This document shows positions 44,516-53,262 of a DNA stretch of 64,000 nt, piece by piece. A model generated the notes under the pieces. It was not told the DNA's origin. It saw nothing but the letters and a program-made list of their open reading frames with translations, and searched no databases. The stretch covers positions 372,001 through 436,000 of the forward strand of contig NZ_JAJFAY010000002.1 in the NCBI RefSeq assembly GCF_021083305.1, in the 5' to 3' direction. This DNA is from Haladaptatus sp. DYF46 (lineage in GTDB: Archaea; Halobacteriota; Halobacteria; Halobacteriales; Haladaptataceae). Position numbers and translations under genes: made by a program. The number at the start of each line of letters is the position of its first letter. Positions within the stretch are counted from its first letter, which is position 1.

Positions 44516-45889
44516 ATGGGGACGCCGAACGACGGGACCACGAGACGTGCGTATCTCCGAGCGGCCGGTGTCGCGCTGACGACGGCGATTGCCGGATGCG
44601 GCGGGAAATCCACGCCGAGCAAGGAGTCGGTCGTCGGTCCGTATCGCGACCGGTTCGAGAGAGTCGTCGACGTCAGCGAATTGAACGTGGACGACACGGG
44701 AACCGAAACGGTCGATTCGGCAGTGAACCGGTCGATACGCGACGGGACGCTTTGCTACTTCCCGCCGGGGACGTACCGACTCTCGAACCTCGACCTTTCG
44801 GGGCGTTCGAACTGCGGGTTCGTCGGCAACGACGCCACGCTGCTCGTTCCACCGGAAGAACAGGGGAACTGGATTTACGGGGAACCGGTGCGGAACCTCC
44901 TGTTCGACGGGTTCACGTTCGACTACACGCACCCCACGGCGACCCCCGTCGTGGCCTTCTCCGTCGCGGGGAAGAAAAACGTCCTCCGGGACGTCGAGTT
45001 CGAAGGGCACCACGGAACGACCCCGCGGAGTGGGCTAGAACTCGAAGTTCCCGAGCGGTCCGCGTCGCTCCTCGTCGAGCGCGTTCGCATGCGAGGGGGG
45101 TCGACAAAGGGGAACGGAATTTTCACCCACAGCGGCGAAGGTTCGCTGCAATTCGTCGATTGTCGGGTCGAACACTGGGCCGAGGGCCTCTATGCGTCCC
45201 CGCACTCCGGGCCGCTGCTGGTCCGCGGCGGCACGTACGCGAACAATGGCATCGACCAGATACGAATCGGCGGGGGGACGAGCGGTGCGCGCGTGGAAAA
45301 CGCGACCGCACGGGTCGATAACCCGCGAAGCCCCGCGGCGAAGCCCAACATGCGGGGAATCTGGTTGGAGGAGGGAACGAACGCAGTGGTCGATAACTGT
45401 ACCGTCGAGATAACGGATCTGACCGGGACGTACAGTTCCGGGGGTATCGTCGTCGAAAAGCAGTTCGGAACCGCTCGAATCGCGAACACGACGGTCCAGA
45501 CCAACTGTAGCGTCCCGGCCATCAGCATTCGCGTTCCGACCACCGAATACCGCCCGTCCACGATGCCGAGCATGGACCACCTCCCGTCGAACCACGACGT
45601 CACCTGCGAGAACGTCTCGATTTACGGCACCGCCCCGGACGGAACCGCCGTCCTGCTCACGGGGCGGGACGGATGCCGATTTTCGAACATCAGCGTCCAA
45701 CAGTACTTCGGCAACCGCGACGGTATCACCATCGAGGACGGTCCGCGGACGACGATACACGACGCTACCCTCCGAGTGAGCGGAACCCCGATCGTTACGT
45801 CCGGTCCGACGCCGGTGACGAGGAACGTCGAGACCGGCGGGATCGGATCGCTGTCACGACTGAGCGACTCGCTGTTGGATTCGATTTAG
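44516..45889 (+). CDS. Right-handed parallel beta-helix Tat lipoprotein
   Basis: The 457-residue protein starts with a Tat motif (TTRRAYLRAAG) and a lipobox ending AIAGC, so it is probably a surface lipoprotein. The body has repeating turns typical of a pectate-lyase-like beta helix (FDGFTFDYTHPTATPVVA, NGIFTHSGEGSLQFVDCRVE, GGTYANNGIDQIRIGGGT). It may act on carbohydrate, but no catalytic triad can be named. The ATG at 44516 is preferred over an upstream GTG (44507). It sits between the two cis-prenyltransferase genes. Confidence 0.7.
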   Translation: MGTPNDGTTRRAYLRAAGVALTTAIAGCGGKSTPSKESVVGPYRDRFERVVDVSELNVDDTGTETVDSAVNRSIRDGTLCYFPPGTYRLSNLDLSGRSNCGFVGNDATLLVPPEEQGNWIYGEPVRNLLFDGFTFDYTHPTATPVVAFSVAGKKNVLRDVEFEGHHGTTPRSGLELEVPERSASLLVERVRMRGGSTKGNGIFTHSGEGSLQFVDCRVEHWAEGLYASPHSGPLLVRGGTYANNGIDQIRIGGGTSGARVENATARVDNPRSPAAKPNMRGIWLEEGTNAVVDNCTVEITDLTGTYSSGGIVVEKQFGTARIANTTVQTNCSVPAISIRVPTTEYRPSTMPSMDHLPSNHDVTCENVSIYGTAPDGTAVLLTGRDGCRFSNISVQQYFGNRDGITIEDGPRTTIHDATLRVSGTPIVTSGPTPVTRNVETGGIGSLSRLSDSLLDSI

Positions 45890-45895
45890 AAAACG

Positions 45896-46819
45896 TCACT
45901 TCGTCGTCTGTCGTTCGTCGCCGCCCTCTACCTCTTCCACCGGTGCGCCGTCGGGGACGTACTCCGCGAACTTTCTCAGGATGGAGCGCGCTTCGTCCAA
46001 CTCCACGCCGCCGACGGCACGGACGAGCGCGAGCGCGCGCTGCACTTTCGCCTGCCGAAACGACTGTTCGCGGGATTCGTAGGTTCGAACGGCGCGCAGG
46101 AAGTCGATTTTGGAGAATTCGGGCCAGTACGGCGTACAGAAGAACACGGCGGCCTCGTTGCCGTTCGCGTGCCACGGGAGGAAGTTGCTCGTTCGTTCGT
46201 CGCCCCCGGTTCGGATGATGAGGTCCACGTCGCGGAGCGGGCGGGCGTACAACCGCGACTCGATGGTTTCGACGGAGACGTCCTCCGGGTCCAACTCGTC
46301 CGATTCGACTTCGCGGGCGACGTCGCGGGCCGCGCGAAGGAGTTCGTTCCGGCCGCCGTAGGCGAGTGCGATGTTGAGGACGAAGTTGTCGTAGTCGTTC
46401 GTTCGACTCTCCGCGTACTCGATGGCCTCCCTGATGCGGGAGGGAAGCCGTTGGACGTCGCCGATAGCACGGATGCAGACGCCGCTGTCGTGGACGCGCT
46501 CGGCGTCGGCGAACTCGTACAGTTTGTCTTCGAGCAGGTCGAACAGGGATTCGTTCTCGTGTTCGGGGCGCTCGAAGTTCTCCGTGGAGAAGGTGTACAG
46601 CGTCAGTTCCTCGACGCCGATTTCGTCGCACCAGTCGAGAACGCGCTCGGTCGTTTTCGCGCCTTCACGGTGGCCGTCGGAGGCCTTTTCGCCCTGTTTG
46701 CTGGCGTAGCGGCGGTTCCCGTCCTGAATCACCGCGACGTGGGTGGGCGCACCCGAAACGCTTCGCCGTAACTGCCGTTCGTAGGCCGTCTCCAGTTGCC
46801 GCCGAACCCACCTCAACAT
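45896..46819 (-). CDS. uppS: Cis-prenyltransferase (undecaprenyl/dolichyl diphosphate synthase family)
   Basis: The 307-residue protein has the active-enzyme motif HVAVIQDGNRRYASKQG (Asp33) at residues 27-43, and ELTLYTFSTENFERP. The late RTGGDERTSNFLPWHANGNE also fits the family. It condenses IPP in cis configuration to make polyprenyl diphosphate, the precursor of dolichol-type sugar carriers used for glycosylation. The C-terminus is acidic. The ATG at 46819 (MLRWV) is preferred to an upstream GTG (46837). The gene is convergent with the beta-helix gene, with six bases between stops. Confidence 0.9.
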   Translation of the reverse strand: MLRWVRRQLETAYERQLRRSVSGAPTHVAVIQDGNRRYASKQGEKASDGHREGAKTTERVLDWCDEIGVEELTLYTFSTENFERPEHENESLFDLLEDKLYEFADAERVHDSGVCIRAIGDVQRLPSRIREAIEYAESRTNDYDNFVLNIALAYGGRNELLRAARDVAREVESDELDPEDVSVETIESRLYARPLRDVDLIIRTGGDERTSNFLPWHANGNEAAVFFCTPYWPEFSKIDFLRAVRTYESREQSFRQAKVQRALALVRAVGGVELDEARSILRKFAEYVPDGAPVEEVEGGDERQTTK

Positions 46820-46911
46820 CGTCTTGTTCGTTTCCACTCACCCGACGGGTATCAGCCTTGTCCTCCGAGTATCGTGGCATTTGGTCACATCCCACATTGG
46901 CAGTTGCATAG

Positions 46912-46921
46912 CTTTTTAAGT
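46912..46921 (+). promoter_or_regulatory. TATA-like element of cold-shock gene
   Basis: TTTTTAAGTA lies about 25-34 nt before the ATG of the cold-shock gene, the usual TATA spacing when a haloarchaeal mRNA is leaderless. The region between it and the ATG has no clear ribosome-binding site. The site was found by eye and not tested. Confidence 0.45.
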
Positions 46922-46945
46922 ATGGGATTACTTTGGTAGAACGCA

Positions 46946-47140
46946 ATGGCGAAAGGTACGGTTGACTTCTTCAACGACACCGGCGGCTACGGATTTATAG
47001 AGACTGACGATGCAGACGAAGACGTGTTCTTCCACATGGAAGACGTCGGTGGCCCGGACCTCGAGGAAGGGCAGGAAGTCGAATTCGACATCGAACAGGC
47101 TGACAAAGGACCGCGCGCGACGAACGTCCAGCGCCTGTAA
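46946..47140 (+). CDS. cspA: Cold-shock domain protein
   Basis: The 64-residue OB-fold protein carries RNP-like motifs GYGFIE and VFFHMED, and starts MAKGTVDFFNDTGGYGFI. It would bind single-stranded RNA or DNA as a chaperone. Acidic surface residues are halophilic features. A TATA-like element about 25 nt upstream suggests a leaderless transcript. Length matches the family (about 65). Confidence 0.9.
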   Translation: MAKGTVDFFNDTGGYGFIETDDADEDVFFHMEDVGGPDLEEGQEVEFDIEQADKGPRATNVQRL

Positions 47141-47256
47141 ACGCATCAGTAGTAACTGATTCTCGCGGGAGTTCACGCTGCCGCGCGAAACTATCAATTT
47201 TCGAGCCGCGACGATAACCGTAGGTCGTATAACGGCAGCCACGCCTATCCGTAGGT

Positions 47257-47658
47257 ATGGACAGCGTCATCGACGACGACCTCTACGAGCGCACGAAGCG
47301 ACTGCTCGAACCGGGAGACATCGAACTCAACGGAGCCATCGTCCACACCGACCTCGGGAGCGACGAGGACATCGAGATGCACCAAGCGTCGGTGGACGTC
47401 GGCGACATCATCGCGGAACACGCGGGCCACGACCCGCGCGATACCTACGTCTACTCCGGAAGCGACGACACGAACTTCTCGTCGAATCAACATCAGGGGC
47501 TGACGCTCGCGGACGAGGAGTTCGTCTGGGAATGCCAACAGTTGCTTCGCGACGGGACGTTCGACGTCGTGTTCTACTACGAAGCCAGCGCCGACCACGG
47601 CGCGATACTGGACGACATCCGCGACCTCGGCTTCGACGTGACGGGCGTCGAGGGGTGA
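47257..47658 (+). CDS. Uncharacterised haloarchaeal protein (DUF5778-like)
   Basis: The 133-residue acidic protein starts MDSVIDDDLYERTKRLLEPG and contains VHTDLGSDEDIEMHQASVDV and a VFYYEASADHGAIL stretch. No membrane or secretion signal is seen. I recall a small haloarchaeal family of this type as DUF5778. The gene lies between cspA and hemA, all on the plus strand with moderate gaps. Function unknown. Confidence 0.6.
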   Translation: MDSVIDDDLYERTKRLLEPGDIELNGAIVHTDLGSDEDIEMHQASVDVGDIIAEHAGHDPRDTYVYSGSDDTNFSSNQHQGLTLADEEFVWECQQLLRDGTFDVVFYYEASADHGAILDDIRDLGFDVTGVEG

Positions 47659-47772
47659 CACGCACGAGGGAAGTTAGAAGGCTTTACGTACGCGCCTTCC
47701 CAAACACGGCATAAGAACGTCCGGAGTGTTTCGTATGAACTGTGTATCTTCTATTCACCGGAGGCAGGACCT

Positions 47773-49071
47773 GTGACGCCGAGTACCGGTGTCATCTCGG
47801 GGATTCGAATCACCCACGAGCGAGCCAGTCTCGACGACGTGGCGGCCGCCTGCCACACCGACGAACGAGAGACGGTCGCACGACTCGCCGGGGAGCCGGA
47901 AGTCTCGGAGTCGTTCGTGTTACAGACGTGTAACCGATTCGAGGCATACGTCGTCACGGACGCGCCGGCGACGGGACGGACGGTACTCGCCGATTTCGTC
48001 CCGGACGCGAACGACCCGGCGGTCGTCGAGATGAGCCACGAGGAGAGCCTTCGGCACCTCCTCCGCGTCGCCGCGGGGTTGGAGTCGCTCGTCCTCGGCG
48101 AGGACCAGATAATCGGGCAGGTACGCGACGCCTACACGTCGGCTCAAACCGTCGGTGCGGTCGGCCCGATGCTGGAGGAGGCGTTGACGAAGGCGATTCA
48201 CGTCGGCGAGCGCGCGCGCGCCGAGACGGCCATCAACGAGGGCGTCGTCTCCGTCGGCAGCGCCGCTGTGACGCTCGCGGACGACCACTGGGAGTTGAAC
48301 GGCGCGACGGCGCTCGTCATCGGTGCCGGGGAGATGGGGACCATCGCAGCCCACGCGTTCTCCGACGCGGGCGTCGAGACGCTCATCGTCGCCAACCGCT
48401 CCATCGAACGCGCGGAGACCGTCGCGGACGCCGTGAGCCTGCTCGACAGCCGCGCCGTCGGCTTGGACGCGCTCCCGGCCTGTCTACCGCGTGCGGACGT
48501 CGTCATCACCGCGACCGGAAGCGACGGGCACGTCCTCGACGCGACCCTTCTCGACGACTGCGGTGAGCTGTTGGTCGTGGACATCGCCCAACCGCGGGAC
48601 GTCTCTCCGGCCGTGTCGGCGCTCGATGGAATCGTCGTTCACGACATGGGCGCGCTGGAATCGGTGACGGACGAGACCCGCGCGCGACGGCGCGCCGCCG
48701 CCGAATCGGTCGAGGCGATGGTGGACCGCGAGTTCGAGAACCTGCTCGAACAGTACAAGCGAAAGCGGGCCGACGAGGTCATCGCCGGGATGTACGCCGG
48801 AGCAGAACAGGTCAAAGAGCGCGAACTCCAAACGGCGCTGTCGCGCCTCGAATCGGAGGACTTCGACGAGGAACAGCGCGCCATCGTGGAGTCGATGGCC
48901 GACGCGCTGGTGTCCCAACTGCTGGCTCCGCCGACCGAGAGCCTCCGCGACGCCGCCGCGAACGACGACTGGACGACCATCAACACCGCGCTGCAACTGT
49001 TCGACCCCGAGTTCAGCGACGAACCGCCAGCGTTCGTCGCCGAACAACTCGAATCGACGGCGGACGACTGA
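47773..49071 (+). CDS. hemA: Glutamyl-tRNA reductase
   Basis: The 432-residue protein starts with the GluTR domain: VISGIRITHERASLDDVAAA and the catalytic-site motif VLQTCNRFEAYVVT (Cys56). LGEDQIIGQVRDAY comes next, then a Rossmann NADPH domain (ALVIGAGEMGTIAAHAF). It reduces glutamyl-tRNA to glutamate semialdehyde, the first committed step of tetrapyrrole synthesis. The start is GTG at 47773 with GGAGG just upstream as a clear ribosome-binding site. The 319-bp region after it holds a composite repeat (copy A). Confidence 0.93.
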   Translation: MTPSTGVISGIRITHERASLDDVAAACHTDERETVARLAGEPEVSESFVLQTCNRFEAYVVTDAPATGRTVLADFVPDANDPAVVEMSHEESLRHLLRVAAGLESLVLGEDQIIGQVRDAYTSAQTVGAVGPMLEEALTKAIHVGERARAETAINEGVVSVGSAAVTLADDHWELNGATALVIGAGEMGTIAAHAFSDAGVETLIVANRSIERAETVADAVSLLDSRAVGLDALPACLPRADVVITATGSDGHVLDATLLDDCGELLVVDIAQPRDVSPAVSALDGIVVHDMGALESVTDETRARRRAAAESVEAMVDREFENLLEQYKRKRADEVIAGMYAGAEQVKERELQTALSRLESEDFDEEQRAIVESMADALVSQLLAPPTESLRDAAANDDWTTINTALQLFDPEFSDEPPAFVAEQLESTADD

Positions 49072-49132
49072 GGAGTGGAACGCGAATTTTCACGACTACC
49101 GGAAACTGAATAGCGACTTCTCTCCGAATCAA

Positions 49133-49349
49133 CAGGCGACACAACCACCAGAACCAGCTAACGACACAACCGCTGGTCGCTAGCATCTCACCGGAAAATC
49201 GGAGATTTTCCGGGCCAAGGAATCCCCTCGGGCGCGTCTTCGACGCGCCCGAGCGGGATGACGCCGTGCTTTTGGTCCAGCTTTTACAGGGAGACGGTTC
49301 GGCGCGGGTCGAATCGACCCGCGCCGAACGCTCGACCGTCGTAAAAGCT
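49133..49349. repeat. Composite hairpin repeat, copy A
   Basis: After two loose 22-bp units with GACACAACC (49133 and 49155) comes a perfect hairpin CCGGAAAATC/GATTTTCCGG (49191-49213). A 12-bp perfect stem (49227-49238/49242-49253) follows, then GCTTTTGGTCCAG and a larger structure closed by AGCTTTTAC (49279) with GTAAAAGCT (49341-49349). Copy B at 57033-57311 has the same order of parts, which shows this is one repeat family. It lies between hemA and the pterin dehydratase gene, so it could be a terminator or a mobile-repeat scar. Confidence 0.75.
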
Positions 49350-49390
49350 GGGCGAGTGGCTTTATTTACATCCTTCCCGTTCATGGGCGT

Positions 49391-49666
49391 ATGGCGAATT
49401 TGCTCTCGGACGAGGAGATAGACAGTCAGAAACCGGACGACTGGGAGCGGGAGGGTGACGAAATCGTTCGCACGTACGAGTTCGACGACTACTTGGACGG
49501 CGTCTCGTTCGCCACGGACGTCGGCGAAGTCGCGGAAGAGGAGTTCCATCACCCCGAAATGGTTATCGGGTACAAGGAAGTCGAGGTTCGGTTGACGAGT
49601 CACGAGGAGGGCGGCATCACGGACGACGACGTGGAGATGGCGGAGCGGTTCGACGACCTGCGCTGA
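49391..49666 (+). CDS. Pterin-4a-carbinolamine dehydratase
   Basis: The 91-residue protein has the active-site motif EEEFHHPEMVIGYKEVEVRLT (in parts EEFHHPEM and GYKEVEVRLTSH) and a C-terminal acidic helix. PCD removes water from 4a-hydroxytetrahydropterin or acts on molybdopterin- and folate-like pterins. The ATG at 49391 is in frame and gives the family's usual length (about 95). Its stop overlaps the start of the next gene by one base. Confidence 0.85.
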   Translation: MANLLSDEEIDSQKPDDWEREGDEIVRTYEFDDYLDGVSFATDVGEVAEEEFHHPEMVIGYKEVEVRLTSHEEGGITDDDVEMAERFDDLR

Positions 49667-50037
49667 TGGACGCCCGCTACGTCTTCGCTGTTCGGTTCCG
49701 CCTCGAACCGGACGTCCCGGGGGTCGGTCTCGACCCGCAGAAGTTCGAGACGCGGCTGTACCGCCGCGCCGACCCGCCGGGGGAGGACGGATGGCAGTTC
49801 TTCCGCGACAACCTCTGGCGGGGGAACATCGGCGACGAACGCTACTTTCGGACGTTGACGAGCGAAGCGTTGGGCGTGCCCGTGACGAGCGTCGAGTATC
49901 GTGCCTTCGAGACCGACGAGGAGTATTACGACGCGTTGAAGGCCGAAATCGCCGAGGATTTGGCGGCGTTCAAGGCGAATTCGGTGTCGGAAGTGATTTC
50001 GAAGTACCTCGGGAGTTCGGTCGAAGTCGAGCGTTAA
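49666..50037 (+). CDS. LWR-salt protein
   Basis: The 123-residue protein has the LWR motif that names this halophile family (FRDNLWRGNIGDERYF, about residues 45-60). It also has an amphipathic C-terminal helix (YYDALKAEIAEDLAAFKANS). Function unknown; conserved in haloarchaea. The ATG overlaps the pterin dehydratase stop by one base (TGATG), so the two genes are coupled. An arginine decarboxylase gene follows on the same strand after a 38-bp gap. Confidence 0.7.
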   Translation: MDARYVFAVRFRLEPDVPGVGLDPQKFETRLYRRADPPGEDGWQFFRDNLWRGNIGDERYFRTLTSEALGVPVTSVEYRAFETDEEYYDALKAEIAEDLAAFKANSVSEVISKYLGSSVEVER

Positions 50038-50075
50038 TCGACAGACCCTTTCCCGCGACGGACCGACCACCGACC

Positions 50076-50549
50076 ATGAGCACGATTCGGGTCGTCTGGG
50101 GAACCGCGAGCGGACCGACGAGGATGTCGTCGTACGACGCCGCGCTGGCGGAGGCGAACGTTCACAACTACAACCTCGTTTCCGTTTCGTCGGTCATCCC
50201 CGCCGACACGCCGGTCGAAACGGTCGGGACCGCACCCGACCTCGGACCGGCCGGAAATCGGCTGACGGTGGTGGAGGCACGCGCGACGCGGGCCGGACCG
50301 GGGCACGTCTCGGCCGGATTGGGATGGACGGAGAGCGACGGCGCGGGACTGTTCTACGAGGCCGCCGGCGACACCGACGCGACGGAGATCGAAGACCGCG
50401 TCCGGGCGGGGTTGGACGCGGGCCGCGACCTGCGCGACTGGGATTTTTCGGGAGAAGAGACGAAAATCGTCACCACCGATGCCGAATCCGGAACGTACGT
50501 CACCGCCCTCGTCCTCGCGGTGTACGGCGAAAGCGAGCCGATTTGTTAG
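50076..50549 (+). CDS. pdaD: Pyruvoyl-dependent arginine decarboxylase
   Basis: The 157-residue protein has the self-cleavage region NLVSVSSVIPADTPVETVG, where cleavage at Ser-Ser yields the pyruvoyl group. A later AGPGHVSAGLGWTESDGAGL segment forms the active site. The enzyme makes agmatine, used in polyamine-type synthesis and in modifying tRNA(Ile2) in archaea. The ATG at 50076 is preferred because the longer in-frame reading runs through the antisense of the upstream gene. Confidence 0.9.
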   Translation: MSTIRVVWGTASGPTRMSSYDAALAEANVHNYNLVSVSSVIPADTPVETVGTAPDLGPAGNRLTVVEARATRAGPGHVSAGLGWTESDGAGLFYEAAGDTDATEIEDRVRAGLDAGRDLRDWDFSGEETKIVTTDAESGTYVTALVLAVYGESEPIC

Positions 50550-50606
50550 TTTCCGGGGACGACGGGTTTATACGGCACTCCCCCTTATCAAAGGGCAGTA
50601 GCCCGA

Positions 50607-51002
50607 ATGAATGGAAATACTCCCTACGCTGGCACCCCCGACGTGACGCCGGCCGGCCAACAAGCGGCCGTCGATGTCGATGAACTTACTCCCGAGCAGC
50701 GGCGCCATCTACGGGACAGCGTTACGGATATCGCAACGCTGACTCGCAAGTACCTCCCCGAGGAGTACGTCATCGGTTCGCAGGTGACGAACAGCCTCAC
50801 CGGTCCGCAGGCGTCCGTGTCGGTGCAACCTCCCGTCGGTCACATCGTCAGCGCCGGGTTCGAACCGGAAACGCACGAACTCGACGACGACGAACTCATC
50901 GACGCCGAAGAGCGCGACGAAGTCGCCCGCGGCCTCGCGGCCAGTGCCGCCCTGCAAGTCAAGCAAGCGATCGAGGACAAAATCACGCCGACCGCCCGCT
51001 AG
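50607..51002 (+). CDS. Uncharacterised haloarchaeal protein (DUF5811-like)
   Basis: The 131-residue protein starts MNGNTPYAGTPDVTPAGQQA. Its core includes VDELTPEQRRHLRDSVTDIA and EYVIGSQVTNSLTGPQASVS. It is soluble and likely all-alpha/beta; function unknown. I recall this as DUF5811, unchecked. It follows the arginine decarboxylase by 57 bp. Its last 20 bp overlap the convergent small membrane-protein gene. Confidence 0.6.
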   Translation: MNGNTPYAGTPDVTPAGQQAAVDVDELTPEQRRHLRDSVTDIATLTRKYLPEEYVIGSQVTNSLTGPQASVSVQPPVGHIVSAGFEPETHELDDDELIDAEERDEVARGLAASAALQVKQAIEDKITPTAR

Positions 51003-51219
51003 GCGGCCGTTTCGACGGCGGTCGATTGAACATCGCGTCGGCGATGAAACTCGCCGAGACGATACTTGCGACGGTTATTCCGAGGTGAAACGGAATCGAG
51101 AGCGTCGCCGCCGCAACCAACCCGACGAGCAACACGGACGGCACGGCGAGCAGGACGAGGTCGTAGTACGAAACCGGCCAGCGGGCGATACGACTGTCGA
51201 ATCGGCTTCTCACACGCAC
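50983..51219 (-). CDS. Small two-helix membrane protein
   Basis: The 78-residue protein has two hydrophobic helices (YDLVLLAVPSVLLVGLVAAA and FHLGITVASIVSASFIADAMF) with basic ends. The start is GTG at 51219; a downstream GTG at 51213 is equally possible. The C-terminal tail overlaps the convergent neighbour by 20 bp. Family unknown, moderate confidence that it is real because the helices are well formed. Confidence 0.45.
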   Translation of the reverse strand: MRVRSRFDSRIARWPVSYYDLVLLAVPSVLLVGLVAAATLSIPFHLGITVASIVSASFIADAMFNRPPSKRPPSGRSA

Positions 51220-51295
51220 GATTCATCCCTCCGGGGGAAACTATTACCGCGAAAAACTAAAGCGTAACTCCCGCACCGTATCGCCCGCGTGGGTT

Positions 51296-53101
51296 TTACT
51301 TGCCCCAGAAGGGGTCGCGTTTGCGCTGTTTGTCGAGATACATCCGAAGCGCTTCGAGTTCGTCGCCGGGGATGTCGTCAGATAGCTCCTGTTCCAAAAT
51401 TTTGGCGTGCTTTTCCGGGAGTTCGATCCACAACTCGTCGCCCTCGTCTATCTGCCGGCCGACCGTCGGGCCGTCGATGGCGACGCTGACGCGACTTCCC
51501 GCGCGTGCCTCGTCCACGTCCTCTCCCTGCTCCTGAATCCCTTTGATGGTGCCGACGCGCTTCGGTTCGTTCGCCTCGAACTTGGCGACGAAGGAGTTGT
51601 TCCGCACCGTGCCCGACATGACTTCGACGCCGACGACCGCCGGGTCGTTCTGTCGGAACACGTGGTCTTCGAGGATACGGAAACGGGCCGGTCGGGTGAT
51701 GTTGTCGAGGACGGTCCGTTGCTGGGCGCGCTCCATCTCGTCCACGTACTCCTCGTACTCCTCGATGAGTTGGTAGATGACGTCGCTGTCGAACAGTCGA
51801 ACGTCACGCTGTTCCGCCTCGTCCGCCGCGTCGGCGAGGACGTCCACGTTGAACGCCAGAATCGTCTCGTGCTTCCGTTCGTCCGCCGTGGTCGCAAAGC
51901 GGATGTCCCGCGGGGCCACGTCGCCGACCTCCGCACGCATGACCGGGATCTCTTCCTCTTCGAGCGTACTGACGATGGCTTCGAGGCTGCCGAGGGTGTC
52001 CGCCTTGACGACGATGCCCTCCTCTTGCGTACTGACCTCGACTTCCGCGAGTTCCGCTTGGACCTCCTCGACGACGTCCTCGATTTCGCGGTCGCGGACG
52101 ACGCGGACGGGTGCCCCCGCCATGGCTTCGTCCAGATTCGGTGCCGCGATCTTCACCCCGGCCGCCGCCGCGATGGAATCGACCTTTTCGAACCGGTCCT
52201 CGGTCCGGATTTCGGCCAGCGGTCGCGGTTTCAACAGGGCGCGGACGTCCGTCACGATGGGTTCGTTCATGCCACCGACGACGATGGTCTCGTCGGTTCG
52301 GATGGTGCCGTCGTACAGCACCACGTCGAGGGTCGTCCCGAAGCCCTTCTCCTCCTTGACTTCGAGGACGGTTCCGGCACCCGGTCCGGCCACGTCTATC
52401 TCCATGTCCTCGCGCATGTAGCGCTGGGCCAATCCCATCAACACCGTGAGCACGTCGGGGACGCCTTCGCCCGTTTCCGCGCTGACGGGGACGACGCCGA
52501 TGTTGTTCTGGAAGTTCTGCACACGCCAGTAGAGGTCCGCCGAAAAGCCCGCGTCGCTGAGTTCTCCGATGAGTTCGTACAGGCTGCTGTCGAGCGTCGA
52601 GCGCGCGCGGTCGCTTTGTGCGTCGTACGTTTGCTGGACCGGGGCGTCCATCTCGGGGTTCCATCCCGGCGTCGTGTCTATCTTGTTCGCGGCGACGATG
52701 AACGGCGTCTGTGACTGTTTGAGGATGTTGATGGCCTCCACCGTCTGCGGCTGAAAGCCGTCGTTTACGTCCACCACGAGGATGGCGATGTCCGCGAGCG
52801 CCCCGCCTCGTGAACGAAGGGTCGTAAACGAATGGTGACCCGGGGTATCGATGAAGAGTAGCCCCGGCAGGTCGAAGTCGTCCGGGTTGACCAGTTTCCC
52901 GGCGACTTTCGACACCACGTCGAGCGGCACGGCCGTCGCGCCGATGTGTTGTGTAATCGCTCCCGCCTCGCCCTCGATGACCGTCGAGCCGCGGATCTTG
53001 TCGAGCAGGCTGGTCTTGCCGTGGTCGACGTGACCGAGGACTGCGACGATGGGAGTCCTGAGGGATCGAGTTTCCGTTTCGTGTGTATCTGTGTCCGACA
53101 T
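51296..53101 (-). CDS. infB: Translation initiation factor IF-2 (aIF5B)
   Basis: The 601-residue GTPase starts MSDTDTHETETRSLRTPIVAVLG and carries GHVDHGKTSLLDKI (P-loop), DTPGHHSF (G3) and ANKIDTTPG (G4), followed by beta-barrel and C-terminal domains. aIF5B promotes ribosomal subunit joining. The short N-terminus relative to bacterial IF-2 is typical of archaea. The ATG at 53101 places the G1 motif at about residue 24. It is divergent from a PRC-barrel/Nob1 pair by about 160 bp. Confidence 0.95.
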   Translation of the reverse strand: MSDTDTHETETRSLRTPIVAVLGHVDHGKTSLLDKIRGSTVIEGEAGAITQHIGATAVPLDVVSKVAGKLVNPDDFDLPGLLFIDTPGHHSFTTLRSRGGALADIAILVVDVNDGFQPQTVEAINILKQSQTPFIVAANKIDTTPGWNPEMDAPVQQTYDAQSDRARSTLDSSLYELIGELSDAGFSADLYWRVQNFQNNIGVVPVSAETGEGVPDVLTVLMGLAQRYMREDMEIDVAGPGAGTVLEVKEEKGFGTTLDVVLYDGTIRTDETIVVGGMNEPIVTDVRALLKPRPLAEIRTEDRFEKVDSIAAAAGVKIAAPNLDEAMAGAPVRVVRDREIEDVVEEVQAELAEVEVSTQEEGIVVKADTLGSLEAIVSTLEEEEIPVMRAEVGDVAPRDIRFATTADERKHETILAFNVDVLADAADEAEQRDVRLFDSDVIYQLIEEYEEYVDEMERAQQRTVLDNITRPARFRILEDHVFRQNDPAVVGVEVMSGTVRNNSFVAKFEANEPKRVGTIKGIQEQGEDVDEARAGSRVSVAIDGPTVGRQIDEGDELWIELPEKHAKILEQELSDDIPGDELEALRMYLDKQRKRDPFWGK

Positions 53102-53262
53102 ACCTACCACCCGGGAGAAGTTCTTATCACAGAACAGCCCCGCACGGCATTTAACTCCATCGCCACGCTCGTCCGGCCGTCCACCGATTCGCCGGACATT
53201 CCGTCGAAGCGGACGGCTACTCCCCGTGGAGTTTATGTAGTAGCGGTCGGTAATCACCTCGT

